Of a stretch of DNA of 64,000 nucleotides, positions 41,625 to 51,500 are shown one piece after another. The translations under genes were made by a program, and so were the position numbers. Source of the DNA: Streptomyces viridochromogenes (GTDB lineage Bacteria > Actinomycetota > Actinomycetes > Streptomycetales > Streptomycetaceae); NCBI RefSeq assembly GCF_001270495.1, contig NZ_LGUR01000211.1, forward strand, positions 35,946 through 99,945, written 5' to 3'. Each line of letters starts with the position of its first letter. The first letter of the stretch is position 1. The notes under the pieces were generated by a model. The model saw only the letters and a program-made list of their open reading frames with translations, made no database searches and was not told the origin of the DNA.

Positions 41625-43111
41625 CGCCCCTGCAGGAGCTGTGCGACTGGGCCGCCCGGCTGACCCACGACGACCTCCCGGAGCGGGTCCGCGCGCTGGC
41701 CGCCAGTCAGATCCTGTCCCAGGCCGCGTCGATCCGGGCCGGAGCCGCCCATCCACTGGGCGCCCGCATGATCGCCGCGTTCGGCGAACCGCTGCAGCCC
41801 GACGCCCGGCAGAGCGCCTGCGTCCTGGCCGGACTCGGCTCGTGGCTGAACCTCGACGACACCGCCTACGCCGGCCACCTCTCCAACTCGACCGTCGCCG
41901 TCCCTCTCGCCTTCGCCCACGCCCACGGGCTGACCGGCGCCCGGCTGATCGCGGCCGTGGTCGTCGCCAACGAGTGCGCGGCCCGCATCACCGCCGCCGC
42001 CACCCTCGGCCCGCTGCGCGGACAGAGCGCGATCCACACCCACCTGGTGGGCGCCGTCTGCGGCCGGCTGCACGCCGAGGGTGTCACGGACCCCCGGCGG
42101 TGGACCGACGCCCTGGGGCTGGCCCTCGCCCTGCCGCACCGGCCGCTGATGCGGGCCTTCCTGGCCAGCGACGCCCGGCTCCTCAACGCCCTCGCACCGG
42201 TACGGGCCGCCATGGACGCCTGCGACGCGGCCGCCGCCGGGCTGCACGGCGCTCCCGACCTCCTCGAACACCCCGACGGTTTCCTCGCGGCGCTCGCCGC
42301 GGTACCGCTGCCCGACGAGGTCACCGGCGGTCTCGGCCGGCGCTGGCACACCGAGACACTGTCATTCAAGATGCGCCCGGGTGGCCCCGGCATCGACGCG
42401 GCCGTGGACTGCGCCATCGAGCTCCACTCCGAACTGCGCGCCACCGTCGGCGCGTTGGACCCGGCGACGGTGGCCGAGGCGCTGGTGGAAGCCTCCCTCT
42501 ACACCCTCTACGCGGGCCGCCGCGCCGACCGCTACGTCACCGGCCCCGACGCTCCGCTGGGCGCGCTGGTGCTGCACACCCCCTACCCGGTGGCCACCGC
42601 CCTGCTCACCGGCGGTCTCACGGTCGCCGACTTCGAGCGCCCTGCGCTGGCGGAGGCGGCCCGCTGGCGGCTCGCGGAGCGGGTACGGCTCGCCCACGAC
42701 CCCGAGCTCACCCGCGCGCTGTTCGACTCCGCCGCGCCTTTCGGCGCCGCCGTCCGCCGGGCGGGCGCCGCCGCCGAGCCCTGGCTGCTGGAGTTCGGCG
42801 GGCCCGAGACCGCCCGGATCGCCCTCGACGCGGCCCGGCCGCCTGAGCCCGACTTCACCGCCGCCACCAAGGCGACCGGCGCCCGGGTCACCGTACGTCT
42901 GAACGACGGCCGCGCGTTCACCCGCGAGCGGCTCGTCCCGCTGGGCGCGATGGGTGACCACACCCGGGCCTGCCACGAGAACCTGGTCCGCGAGAAGTTC
43001 GTCGGCATCGGCGGCGACGCGGACACCGCGAAGGCCGCCGCCGGACTCGGCACGATGGACGCCGGCCGACTGCGCGACTGGGTGGGCGCGGCCCTCGCCG
43101 AGCGCGCCTGA
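41621..43111 (+). CDS. MmgE/PrpD-family lyase (VlmK-like)
   Basis: A 496-residue MmgE/PrpD protein with the two-domain layout of that family: an N-terminal all-helical domain (LNLDDTAYAGHLSNSTVAVP) and a lid domain (VTVRLNDGRAFTRERL). In the valanimycin pathway VlmK eliminates phosphate from the VlmJ product to give the dehydroalanine-like acrylate. Pairing with the DAGK-type gene in a GTGA-coupled operon makes the same final step likely here. The start is GTG at 41621. Confidence 0.88.
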   Translation: MTPLQELCDWAARLTHDDLPERVRALAASQILSQAASIRAGAAHPLGARMIAAFGEPLQPDARQSACVLAGLGSWLNLDDTAYAGHLSNSTVAVPLAFAHAHGLTGARLIAAVVVANECAARITAAATLGPLRGQSAIHTHLVGAVCGRLHAEGVTDPRRWTDALGLALALPHRPLMRAFLASDARLLNALAPVRAAMDACDAAAAGLHGAPDLLEHPDGFLAALAAVPLPDEVTGGLGRRWHTETLSFKMRPGGPGIDAAVDCAIELHSELRATVGALDPATVAEALVEASLYTLYAGRRADRYVTGPDAPLGALVLHTPYPVATALLTGGLTVADFERPALAEAARWRLAERVRLAHDPELTRALFDSAAPFGAAVRRAGAAAEPWLLEFGGPETARIALDAARPPEPDFTAATKATGARVTVRLNDGRAFTRERLVPLGAMGDHTRACHENLVREKFVGIGGDADTAKAAAGLGTMDAGRLRDWVGAALAERA

Positions 43112-43116
43112 AGCAG

Positions 43117-43147
43117 TCCGTCCGGACGGAGCCCCGCTCCGGAGCGG
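43117..43147 (+). terminator. Twin palindromes after the lyase gene
   Basis: TCCGTCCGGACGGA (43117–43130) and CCGCTCCGGAGCGG (43134–43147) are two adjacent perfect 14-nt palindromes directly after the lyase stop at 43111. They probably end the kinase–lyase transcript. Confidence 0.5.
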
Positions 43148-43208
43148 ACGGCCATGCCTGAAGAGGACGACCACGCCTGAACCGGAACGGTCCGGTGACC
43201 ACCAAACC

Positions 43209-43640
43209 GCCGTCGACAAGGTCCACGGCCTTCTGTCTGCTCGGGATCCCGCGGCGTAACGACGTGGTCGAGCGAGCCGGCAGCAACACCGTTGAGCACC
43301 CGGCTCGGTGACATCGGCCTCGGTTTCCGGGGCGGCCGGCGCCCGGTTCTCCGCGCACCGCACCGCCCTCGGCAAGGCCCTGCTCGCCTTCGACTTCGCG
43401 GCCGCCGAGTAGGTCGTCGCGGCCGGCCTGCGGTCCCGTACGGTGGTTGGCGCCACCGGGCAGGCCGGCGGCCGCGTTCTCCGTGGCCGGCGCGCCACCG
43501 CACTTCGACCCGAAACGCGTGCCCTGGTTCTCTGTCGCACGGCTTGCCGGGCCCTGCGCGACCTTCGCGACACCATCCTGTTCGCTTCGGAAACCCGCGT
43601 GCGCCGCAGGGTCTTGGCGCAGGACCGGAAGGTCGACTGA
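43209..43640 (+). pseudogene. IclR-type regulator remnant
   Basis: Pieces of an IclR protein are spread over several frames: AVDKVHGLLSARDP near 43209, SAHRTALGKALLAFDFAAAE followed by an in-frame stop near 43410, VVAAGLRSRT, and AAAFSVAGAPPHFDPKRV in another frame near 43470–43520. The order matches an IclR N-terminal start and its effector-binding domain, but the helix-turn-helix is gone. It is a decayed gene in the gap between the lyase and XRE genes. Confidence 0.6.
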
Positions 43641-43714
43641 GCGTCATGCACCGTTGCTCCGTTTTGACTGCGCGTTTCTCCCCGGTCGGCCGCTCGGCAG
43701 ATAAAGTTGAACAT

Positions 43715-44557
43715 ATGACGACTCAATTACTTGGACCGCTCGGCACCCTCGACGTCGGAATACTCCTCCGGAGGTGGCGGGACAGACGCGGGGTCAGCCA
43801 GCTCGAACTGGCCTCGCGAGCCGACAGTTCCGCCCGGCACATCAGCTTCATCGAGACCGGCCGGGCCAAACCCAGCCACACCCTGCTGCTGCGGCTGGCC
43901 GAGCAACTGGACGTACCCGTACGGGAACGCAACACCTTGCTGATCGCCGCCGGATTCGCCCCGGTATTCCCTGAAACCCCACTGAACGACCCGGCGATGA
44001 GGACCCTCAACGGCGAACTCGAACGGCTGCTGGCCGTGCACGACCCGAACCCGGCTCTCGTGCACGACTATCTGTACAACGTCGTCGGGGCCAACCGCAG
44101 TCTGCTCGTCCTCGTCTCGGGCGTCGCCGACCATCTGTTGACCCCACCCATCAACACCATGCGCCTGGCACTGCATCCGGAGGGCATGGCTCCCGCGATC
44201 CGCAATCTCGCCCAGTGGCGCGCCCATCTGCTGGACCAGATGGAACGGCAGATCGCGGTGAGCGGCTCGGCCCCGCTGGCCGACCTGTACGAGGAGGTGG
44301 CGGCCTATCCGGTGGCCGACAGCGGAACCCCGGAGCCGACCGCCCGTGCCCCGTACGCCCTGCCGCTGCTGATCGAGCGGGAGGGCAGACAGCTGTCGTT
44401 CGTCTCGATGCTGACGACCTTCAACACCCCGCTGGACGTGACCGTCTCCGAGCTGGCCATCGAGACCTTTCTTCCCTCGGACCAGGAGACGGCCGCCGCC
44501 CTGCGGGACATGCTCGGCGAGATCAGGCCCCCGGGAGCCGGTCCAGAAAGCCGCTGA
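43715..44557 (+). CDS. XRE regulator with MmyB-like ligand domain and TTA codon
   Basis: A 280-residue regulator. The helix-turn-helix spans residues ~12–70 (ILLRRWRDRRGVSQLELASR; IETGRAKPSHTLLLRLAEQL). The C-terminal PAS-like MmyB domain contains LVHDYLYNVVGANRSLLVL. Such proteins often sit beside small SDR or NTF2 genes and regulate them, possibly sensing a fatty acyl ligand. A TTA codon at 43727–43729 (residue 5) suggests bldA control. The stop overlaps the convergent SnoaL-like gene by 35 bp. The palindrome at 44975–44995 is a candidate operator. Confidence 0.82.
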   Translation: MTTQLLGPLGTLDVGILLRRWRDRRGVSQLELASRADSSARHISFIETGRAKPSHTLLLRLAEQLDVPVRERNTLLIAAGFAPVFPETPLNDPAMRTLNGELERLLAVHDPNPALVHDYLYNVVGANRSLLVLVSGVADHLLTPPINTMRLALHPEGMAPAIRNLAQWRAHLLDQMERQIAVSGSAPLADLYEEVAAYPVADSGTPEPTARAPYALPLLIEREGRQLSFVSMLTTFNTPLDVTVSELAIETFLPSDQETAAALRDMLGEIRPPGAGPESR

Positions 44558-44891
44558 CGGAGCTGATCCGGCCGTCCTCGGCGATGGTGATGACGTCGGA
44601 GCCGGCAGCCGGAGAGGAGCCATCTGCCTTCGACACCAGGTCCCAGGAGAAGCGGGCGATGTGGTGGTTGCCGTCCACCGAGCCCTTCATGACGAACTCG
44701 AAGCCCGGGAACTGGGCCTGCGCGCCGGAGATTGCGGCGACGATGCCCTCGTGGCGCGCCACGTCGGCCAGCGGGTCGGTGTAGGTGGCGTCTTCGGTGA
44801 AGGCGTCGGACACGGCCTTGGCGATCGCCTCGGCCCCGTCGGCGTTCCACGCGGCGAAGTAGCGCTCGGCGGCGATGGCGTAATTCGTCAT
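44523..44891 (-). CDS. SnoaL/NTF2-like small protein
   Basis: A 122-residue cone-fold protein (AIAERYFAAWNADGAEAIAK at the start, DATYTDPLADVARHEGI, then GRISSVSGFLDRLPG at the end) of the SnoaL/ketosteroid isomerase-like group. Members act as cyclases, isomerases or ligand binders. It is convergent with, and overlaps, the XRE regulator. The palindromic operator about 85 bp upstream of its ATG suggests direct control by that regulator. Its part in the pathway is unknown. Confidence 0.75.
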   Translation of the reverse strand: MTNYAIAAERYFAAWNADGAEAIAKAVSDAFTEDATYTDPLADVARHEGIVAAISGAQAQFPGFEFVMKGSVDGNHHIARFSWDLVSKADGSSPAAGSDVITIAEDGRISSVSGFLDRLPGA

Positions 44892-45416
44892 GGACGTCTC
44901 TCCTCGGGTGGTGTGACGAAGCCGCGGTGTCGGCGCGGCCACGCGACCACTGTGCCGGGTGCCAGGGAGCCCGTCGATTACCCCTCAGGTAATCGTCGTC
45001 CCCCGTCCGGGGAGGGAACCGGAGCGGCGGTCCGCCACCCCGGCCCGCCTGTGTCAGTGCCGTGTCCGCGCCGGTCGGGCCGGCCTGATCCGATCGGGCG
45101 CGCCCGGCCTGGTGGCGGCTCCCGCTCGGGCAGCGGGCTCATGGCCGGAAGACGTCGGCCGCGGACTCCCGGATCATTCCTCTGCCCTCGGCCGCACCCA
45201 GGTGGTGCTGGTCGCCCGGGGTCGGCCCGACACCGGATTCTGGGTGCTGTTCCGCTCCTCCTACGTCGGCCACCTCACCGACCGGCTCCTGGACGTCGCG
45301 ACCGAGTGGCCTGGCCCGGGCCGCAGGGCGGATCGGGCTTTTCCGCCCGGGTGTTCGCCCCGCACGACCAGGCCGCCGTCTCCCCAGGATCTCCGGCGCC
45401 TGGAAGGGTGATCTCC
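44892..45416. other. Intergenic region with operator and a possible coding fragment
   Basis: This 525-bp gap holds the ATTACC-N5-GGTAAT palindrome at 44975–44995. From about 45180 to 45300 one plus-strand frame reads like protein (TQVVLVARGRPDTGFWVLF; SYVGHLTDRLLDVATEWPG) but then shifts frame and has no start with an SD. It may be the end of a decayed gene. I do not call a CDS. Confidence 0.4.
44975..44995. promoter_or_regulatory. Palindromic operator CGATTACC-N5-GGTAATCG
   Basis: Two 8-bp arms around CCTCA. The core ATTACC-N5-GGTAAT (44977–44993) is the same as at 24324–24340 upstream of the SARP gene. It lies 85 bp upstream of the SnoaL-like ATG. Confidence 0.6.
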
Positions 45417-45851
45417 ATGACTACTGACCTCACCCAACCCCCCAGCCCCGCCGACCTGTTGGCGACCATGCCGTTCGCCGTCCGGCTCGGAATCACCCTC
45501 CACGAGGCCACGTGCGCCCAGACCACGGGTTCGCTGCCCTGGTCGCCCGAACTGTGCACGGCCGGGGGCGTTCTGCACGGCGGGGCCCTGATGGCGCTGG
45601 CCGACGCGGTCGGCGCCGTCTGTGGCTATCTCAACCTGCCTGCGGGCTCCGGCACTTCCACGGTGGAGTCCAAGACCAACTTCTTCCGGGCGGTGCGCTC
45701 CGGCGCCCTGCACGCCACCGCCACGCCGCTCCACGTCGGCGGGACCCTGATCGTGGTGCAGACGGAGTTGCAGGACGACGACGGACGGCCGGTGGGCCAG
45801 ACCACGCAGACCCAGATCGTGCTGGCCGCCAAGCTGCCCGTCCAGTCCTGA
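45417..45851 (+). CDS. PaaI-type hotdog thioesterase
   Basis: A 144-residue hotdog-fold acyl-CoA thioesterase. The family motif with catalytic-side residues is GGVLHGGALMALADAVGAVC, followed by STVESKTNFFRAVRSG. It should hydrolyse a small or aryl acyl-CoA, perhaps releasing or proof-reading a product of the polyketide half. The ATG at 45417 follows GGAAGGGTG. It is convergent with the SDR gene across a hairpin terminator. Confidence 0.82.
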   Translation: MTTDLTQPPSPADLLATMPFAVRLGITLHEATCAQTTGSLPWSPELCTAGGVLHGGALMALADAVGAVCGYLNLPAGSGTSTVESKTNFFRAVRSGALHATATPLHVGGTLIVVQTELQDDDGRPVGQTTQTQIVLAAKLPVQS

Positions 45852-45861
45852 CCCCTGACAG

Positions 45862-45909
45862 GCCGGGAGGGACGGGCCGCGACGCTCGCCGCGGGCCGCC
45901 CCTCCCGGC
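45862..45909. terminator. Hairpin between convergent thioesterase and SDR genes
   Basis: GCCGGGAGGG (45862–45871) pairs with CCCTCCCGGC (45900–45909); an inner GGGCCGCG/CGCGGGCC-like stem adds stability. It lies between two convergent stops (45851 and 45919). Confidence 0.75.
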
Positions 45910-45918
45910 GTGCGTGGA

Positions 45919-46797
45919 TCACTGATGTGGGTCATCCTCGGCGGAGGACGGCACCGGACGGGGGCCCGCGATGGACTCGAAGAGCGGGAGCGCCGACTCG
46001 GCCCAGCGTTCGTAGGAACCCGCCGCCGCCGCGGCGATGTCGAACAACGGCTTGCTCGCCCCGGGGCCGATGTACTGGTGCAGTGGCGTACCCGGGCCGA
46101 GGACCGCCTCGACGATGCTCTCGGCGGCGACGGCGGGGGAGGGGGCCCCTTGCGAGGACACCTGCCGGAAGTGGTCGACCCACTGGGCGTCCGCCGTGTA
46201 CGGCTCGGCGTATTCGGGTGACTGCCGGTGCGCGATGTCCGTGCTGAAGACTTCCGGAGCGAGGTGGAGCACCCGGATGCCGAAGTGCCCGACCTCCCAC
46301 GCGAGGGACTCCGTGATGGCGGAGAGACCGGCCTTGCTCGCGTTGTAGAAGGCGGTCTGCGGCGCGCTCGGTAACCGGCCCCAGATGGACCCGATGTTGG
46401 CGATGACGCCGTTGCCACGCGCGCGCATGGCGGGCAGGACCGCCCTCGTGGTGCGTACCGGTCCCATGAGGTTCGTGTCGATGATGCTCTCGGCCTGCTC
46501 CAGCGGCAGCGCCTCGATCGGCCCCGTGTGGTGGTTGCCCGCGTTGTTGACCAGGATGTCGACGGCTCCGTGACGATCCTCGATGCTGCGGACCGCCGCG
46601 GTCACGGATGCGTTGTCGTTGACGTCCAGCGTGATCACCTCGGCGGTCAGCCCTTCCGCCGCGGCCCGCTCCCTGAGCTCGCCCGCCTTGGCCGTGTTCC
46701 GCATGGAGGCATAGGTGGTGACGCCGCGGCGGCTGAGGGTCAGGGCTGTCTCAAGACCGATGCCGGCGCTGGTGCCGGTGACAAGGGCAACGCTCAT
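45919..46797 (-). CDS. Short-chain dehydrogenase/reductase
   Basis: A 292-residue classical SDR with TGTSAGIGLE near residue 8, NNAG (ILVNNAGNH), Ser in ANIGSIWGRL and YNASKAGL near residue 155. The C-terminal extension is longer than in FabG, as in SDRs acting on lipophilic alcohols or ketones. Since the polyketide synthase KR seems inactive, this enzyme may reduce the keto product in trans. The ATG at 46797 has AGGAG upstream. It follows the acyl-CoA synthetase gene in the same direction. Confidence 0.82.
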   Translation of the reverse strand: MSVALVTGTSAGIGLETALTLSRRGVTTYASMRNTAKAGELRERAAAEGLTAEVITLDVNDNASVTAAVRSIEDRHGAVDILVNNAGNHHTGPIEALPLEQAESIIDTNLMGPVRTTRAVLPAMRARGNGVIANIGSIWGRLPSAPQTAFYNASKAGLSAITESLAWEVGHFGIRVLHLAPEVFSTDIAHRQSPEYAEPYTADAQWVDHFRQVSSQGAPSPAVAAESIVEAVLGPGTPLHQYIGPGASKPLFDIAAAAAGSYERWAESALPLFESIAGPRPVPSSAEDDPHQ

Positions 46798-46882
46798 TCC
46801 GTTTTCTCCTGAGGGTCGATACCAGTGGTGAAGCCGCGTCGGCCCGTGCGCCGGGCGGACGACGGGAATGCGACGACAGGCC

Positions 46883-48463
46883 CTAACCGCTCGCGGACCC
46901 CGCCCTCGCGAGATCGTCCCGCACGGCACGGCGCAGGGTCTTGCCGCTGGGGTTGCGCGGCAGGCTGTCGGCGAAGTCGTACGCCGTCGGGATCTTGAAG
47001 TCCGCAATGCGCCCTTTGAGGAAGACCATGAGCTCCCGCGCGGTCACCTGCCGGCCCGGGACGGCCACCACACGTGCGTGCACCGACTCGCCCCAGCGGT
47101 CGTGCGCGACCCCCACCACCGCCGCGTCGGCCACGGCGGGGTGCTGGGTGAGGGCGTTCTCGATCTCCGTCGGGTAGACGTTCTCCCCGGCGACGATGAT
47201 CATGTCGTTGACACGGTCGCAGATGTAGAGATAGCCGTCCTCGTCGAGGTAGCCGGCGTCGCCCATGCGGATCCAGCCGTCCACGACGGTCCTGGCCGTG
47301 GCCTCGGACAGGCCCCAGTAGTCCAGCATCCGCGCGGGCGTACGGACGCACACCTCGCCGGTCTCGCCCGGCGCGAGCACCTCGCCCCGCCGGTCCACGA
47401 TCCTGACCTCGATCCCCGGATACGGCCGGCCCGCCGCCTTCAGCCGGGGGCTGCCCAGGACGTGGTCCGCGGGGGGCAGGCACACCGCGAAGTTCCCCGT
47501 CTCGCTGCTGCCGTAGATCTGCAGGAAGTCGCAGTCGACCCGCTCCAGGCACTGCCGCAGCAGCGCGTCCGAGATCGGTGAACCGCCGTAGACCACCTTG
47601 CGCAGGGAGTCGAGAGCCCCGCGGGCCGCTCGCGGTTCGGCGAGCATCATCTGGAGCATGGCCGGCGCGACGATGGCCGTGGTGATGCCGAGTTCGTCGA
47701 TCAGGCGCACCGCCTCCGAGCTGATGAACATCGGTACGGACACCATGGTCACGCCCGCGTTGAAGCCCTGCATGGCGTACGACATCCCGCCGATGTGGAA
47801 GCCCGGCATGCCGATGAGGCTCCTGTCGTCGGGTTTCCAGTCGAACCAGTCGAGACCGTGCGAGTCCATCGCTTCGGCGACATTGAAGAAACTGCGGTGG
47901 GGCAGCACCACACCCTTCGGCAGACCGCTGGTGCCGCTGGTGTAGATCTGTACGACGGGAGCGTCGCTGTCGCCCGACACCGGCAGTTCGCTGTCCGGGC
48001 TGCCGGCCTTGCGGGCCGCGAGCGAGTCGGCCTCGCCGTCCGCCGCGTCGACCCGGAGGACCGTCCTGAGCTTCGGCAGGTCACGGCGTATCTTCTCGGC
48101 GACGGGCAGGTGCTCCTCGTCGACGAGGAGCAGTTCGGTGCCCGAGTCGCGCAGAATGTGGTCGACCTCCTCGGCGGTCAGCCGCCAGTTGACGGGAACC
48201 AGCACGGCACCGGTCTTGGCACAGGCGAAGGCGGTCTCCCACAGGTGTTCCGACTCCTTGCCCAGGTAGGCGACGCGGGAGCCGTCACCGATCCCCGCGG
48301 AGCGGAACAGGTGTGCGGTCCGGCTGCTCTCCCGGTGCAGCATGGCGTACGTGACGACGCGGCCCTCGCACAGGACGGCGGGGTGCGCGGGCCGCCGTCG
48401 GGCCTGGTGGGCGATGACGGCGTCGAGCGTTCGGGGCTTGTCCTGCGGTGGTGTCGAGTCCAT
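46883..48463 (-). CDS. Acyl-CoA synthetase (ANL superfamily)
   Basis: A 526-residue adenylating enzyme. The P-loop is YTSGTSGLPKG near residue 175, the A5 motif is QIYGSSETGNFA, and A8 contains WIRMGDAGYLDEDGYLYI with the C-terminal lysine in NPSGKTLRR. It activates a carboxylic acid as acyl-CoA or loads an ACP, probably the starter or an intermediate for the polyketide synthase encoded just upstream. The substrate cannot be read. The ATG at 48463 lies about 40 bp after the polyketide synthase stop, so both are in one operon. Confidence 0.88.
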   Translation of the reverse strand: MDSTPPQDKPRTLDAVIAHQARRRPAHPAVLCEGRVVTYAMLHRESSRTAHLFRSAGIGDGSRVAYLGKESEHLWETAFACAKTGAVLVPVNWRLTAEEVDHILRDSGTELLLVDEEHLPVAEKIRRDLPKLRTVLRVDAADGEADSLAARKAGSPDSELPVSGDSDAPVVQIYTSGTSGLPKGVVLPHRSFFNVAEAMDSHGLDWFDWKPDDRSLIGMPGFHIGGMSYAMQGFNAGVTMVSVPMFISSEAVRLIDELGITTAIVAPAMLQMMLAEPRAARGALDSLRKVVYGGSPISDALLRQCLERVDCDFLQIYGSSETGNFAVCLPPADHVLGSPRLKAAGRPYPGIEVRIVDRRGEVLAPGETGEVCVRTPARMLDYWGLSEATARTVVDGWIRMGDAGYLDEDGYLYICDRVNDMIIVAGENVYPTEIENALTQHPAVADAAVVGVAHDRWGESVHARVVAVPGRQVTARELMVFLKGRIADFKIPTAYDFADSLPRNPSGKTLRRAVRDDLARAGSASG

Positions 48464-48504
48464 GGGTACCTGCCTTCTCCGTCTCTTCGTGGTCGGGGGC
48501 GGCC

Positions 48505-51500
48505 TCATGCGGCAGCGGACGGGGGTGACGTGAGCAGCCGGTCGAGGTAGTCGGCCAACAGGTCGACCCTGGGCTGGTCGAACGCGATCGACGCGGGCAG
48601 GGTGACCCGGAAGGCTGACTCCAGGGCGTTGCGCACCTCCACCGCGTTGAGGGAGTCCAGGCCGAGAGCCGGCAGTTCGGCGTCGGGTTCGAGGTCGTCG
48701 GCGTCGTCGAACTGCAGGACGTCGGCGATCCGGACGCGCACGAGCGTGTTGATGCCGCTCAACCGCTCGCGTTCCGGGGCGGCGATCAGCGAGCCGACAT
48801 CCAGGACCGTACGGCCGGAGGTGTCGTCGTCACGCGTCGTCAGATCGGTGTAGAAGGCGTTGCGGGGCCTGCGGGCGATGAAGCGCTCCCAGTCGCAGTG
48901 GCCGACCATGATCTGGGCCCGCTCACCGCCGAGCAGCACGGGCAGCGTGCTCATGGCCTCCGCGGGATCGAGGAAGAGGATGCCCTGGTTCTCCCAGCTC
49001 TTGACGAGCGAGGCGCTGAGCCTGCGCTGCGGGTCGTCCGAGCCCCACGGGCCCCAGTTGACGCTCAGCGACGGCATGCCCCGCCCGGCCCGCCGGGCCA
49101 TCAGATGGTCGAGGAAGGCGTTGCCCGCACAGGAGTTGGTCTGCATGGTGGCCCCCACCAGCGCGGACGCCGACGAGTAGCCGAGGAAGAAGTCCAGCTC
49201 GGGCAGGTCCGCCGCGGCCCGGTGCAGGAGCCAGGCACCGTAGACCTTGGTGCGGAATACCGCGTCGATCGTGTCCCACGTCTGGTCGCCGATCGCCGCG
49301 TCGGCCACGACCCCGGCCGCGTGGACGATGCCCCCGACCGGGGGGCCGTCCGCCGCGAGCGCCGCCATGGTCCGTTCGACGTCCTCGGCCGAGCCGATGT
49401 CACACCGGTACGCCGTCACCTCGACCCCGTCACCGAGGCCGAGCCGGGACAACTCCTCCTGTCCGGCCCCGGTACGGCAGAGCAGCGCCAGGTGACGGGC
49501 GCCCATTGCGGCCAGGCGCCGGGCCGTCGTCAGGCCGAGCGTCCCCAGGCCGCCGGCGATCACATACGTACGGTCGGGCCGGACCGTGACCGGCCGCCGC
49601 GGGGCCGCCGGCTCCTCCGGGGCGGTGGTGCGCAGCCGCCGCACCCAGCGTTCCCCGTCCCGGTGGGCCAGCTGGAACTCCGGCTCCCGGGCCGCCAGCC
49701 ACTCCCCGAGCAGGACCTGGTCGTCGCTGTCACCGCCCTGGAGGTCGAGCAGTGTCACCTGGTAACCGGGGCACTCCACGCCGAGCGCCCGCCCGAAACC
49801 CCACAGAGTGGCTGCGGCGGTCGCTGCCTCGCCGTCGTCCGGCACGTCGCCCGGGAGCAGTTGGGCCCCCTCGGTGACGAGCCAGAGGCGCTGGTTGCGG
49901 CCGAAGCTCTCGCGCCCGAGCGTGGTCACCACGTTGAGCAGAGCCCGGTAGTTCTCCTCGCACTCCGCGCGCAGCCGGTCGACGACCGTGGCCGCGTCCC
50001 CGGTGCTTGGGGGAGTCGTACGCCAGAACCAGCACAGGTCGGTGGGGGACTCCGTACGCAGGGCGTCGGCCAGGTCGTCCCCGGGGCGGGAGAAGGCCAG
50101 GTGGAGGCCGGTGTCCGCCGCGCGCGCGGAGAGCCGGGGGTGGTGCTCCGCATCGCGGTTCAGCACCAGGACGCGGCGCTGTCCCGGGTCTCCCTTGGGC
50201 ACCGGTTGCTTGACCCAGTGGGCCTCGTGGTACAGGTGCCGGTCGGCCTCGCGCCTGTCCTCCGGGGTGCGCTCGGCCTTCCACGCCGCCTCGGCGGCCT
50301 GCCGCTGCGGTGTGGGAAGCCAGTACGGCTTGCGCTCGAAGGCGTACGTGGGCAGGGGCACCCCACGCCGGGGACGGCCTTGGTGGTGACCGGACCAGGA
50401 GACGGGGACGCCGACGGAGTACAACTGGGCCAGCCCCCTGAGGACCTGGTCCGCCTCGTGGTCGTCGCGGTGGGTGCTGCCCACCCACAGATGGTCCGTG
50501 CGCTCGGCGCAGTTCCGGGCGAGCGGGGTCAGCGCGGTCGTCGGCCCGATCTCGACGAAGGCGTGACGTCCGCGCCTCTCCACGGCGCGGACGCCGTCCT
50601 CGAACCGGACCGGCTCCATCAGATGGCGTGCCCAGTACTCGGGCGTGGCGATCTCGGCGGGCTTCGCCACCCTGCCGGTGACGTTGGAGACCAGAGGCAG
50701 CTCCGGCGTACCGAACCGGACGGACGCGAGCACCGCGCGGAAGTCGTCGAGGACCCCCGCGAGCAGCGGCGAGTGGTACGGCACCGACGCCCGCAGCAGC
50801 GTGAACCTCACCCCCTTCGCTTTCAGCGTCTCGCCGAGGCGGGCCAGCGCGTCCCGGTCGCCCGAGACCAGGCACTGCGTGGGGCCGTTGACGGCGCCGA
50901 CCACGAGGTCCGGATACGCGTCGAGGAGCGGGGCCACCTCGTGCGCCGGGGCGCCCACGGCGGCCATCCCGCCGCGGTCCGAGGCCGACTGGCTCAGCCG
51001 GCCCCGCTCCGCCACCAGCCGCGCGGCGTCCTCCAGCGGGAAGAGCCCGGCGACCGTCGCCGCGGTCAGCTCGCCGAGGCTGTGGCCGATCAGCACCGAG
51101 GGCCGCAGGCCCCACGAGAGCCAGAGCCGGGCCAGGGCGTATTCGAAGCTGAAGACGGCGGGCTGGGCGTAGTCGGCTGCGTCGATCAGCCCGGAGTCGT
51201 CGCTTGCGTCGAGCATGAGGTCCCTCAGGGACCGGCCCAGCAGCGGGCGGAAGAGGTCGTCACACGCGTCGAGGGCGGCACGGAAGACCGGGTACCGCTG
51301 GTAGAGGGCGGCTCCCATGCCCGGATACTGCGAGCCCATGCCGGTGAAGAGGAAAGCCACCTTCGGTGCGGCCCCGGCGGGTGCCGTCCCGCCCCGCTCC
51401 AGCGAGGTGAGGTGCTTGTCCAGGAGGCGGCTCAGATCCCGGTGGTCGCGTACGTGCCCGGCCAGGCGGAACTTGAAGTGCGCGCGCCCGGTGTTGCTGG

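Noticed and set aside
45160..45411. Protein-like fragment before the hotdog thioesterase
   Set aside because: Only about 40 residues look coding, with a frame change and no start; too weak for a gene call.
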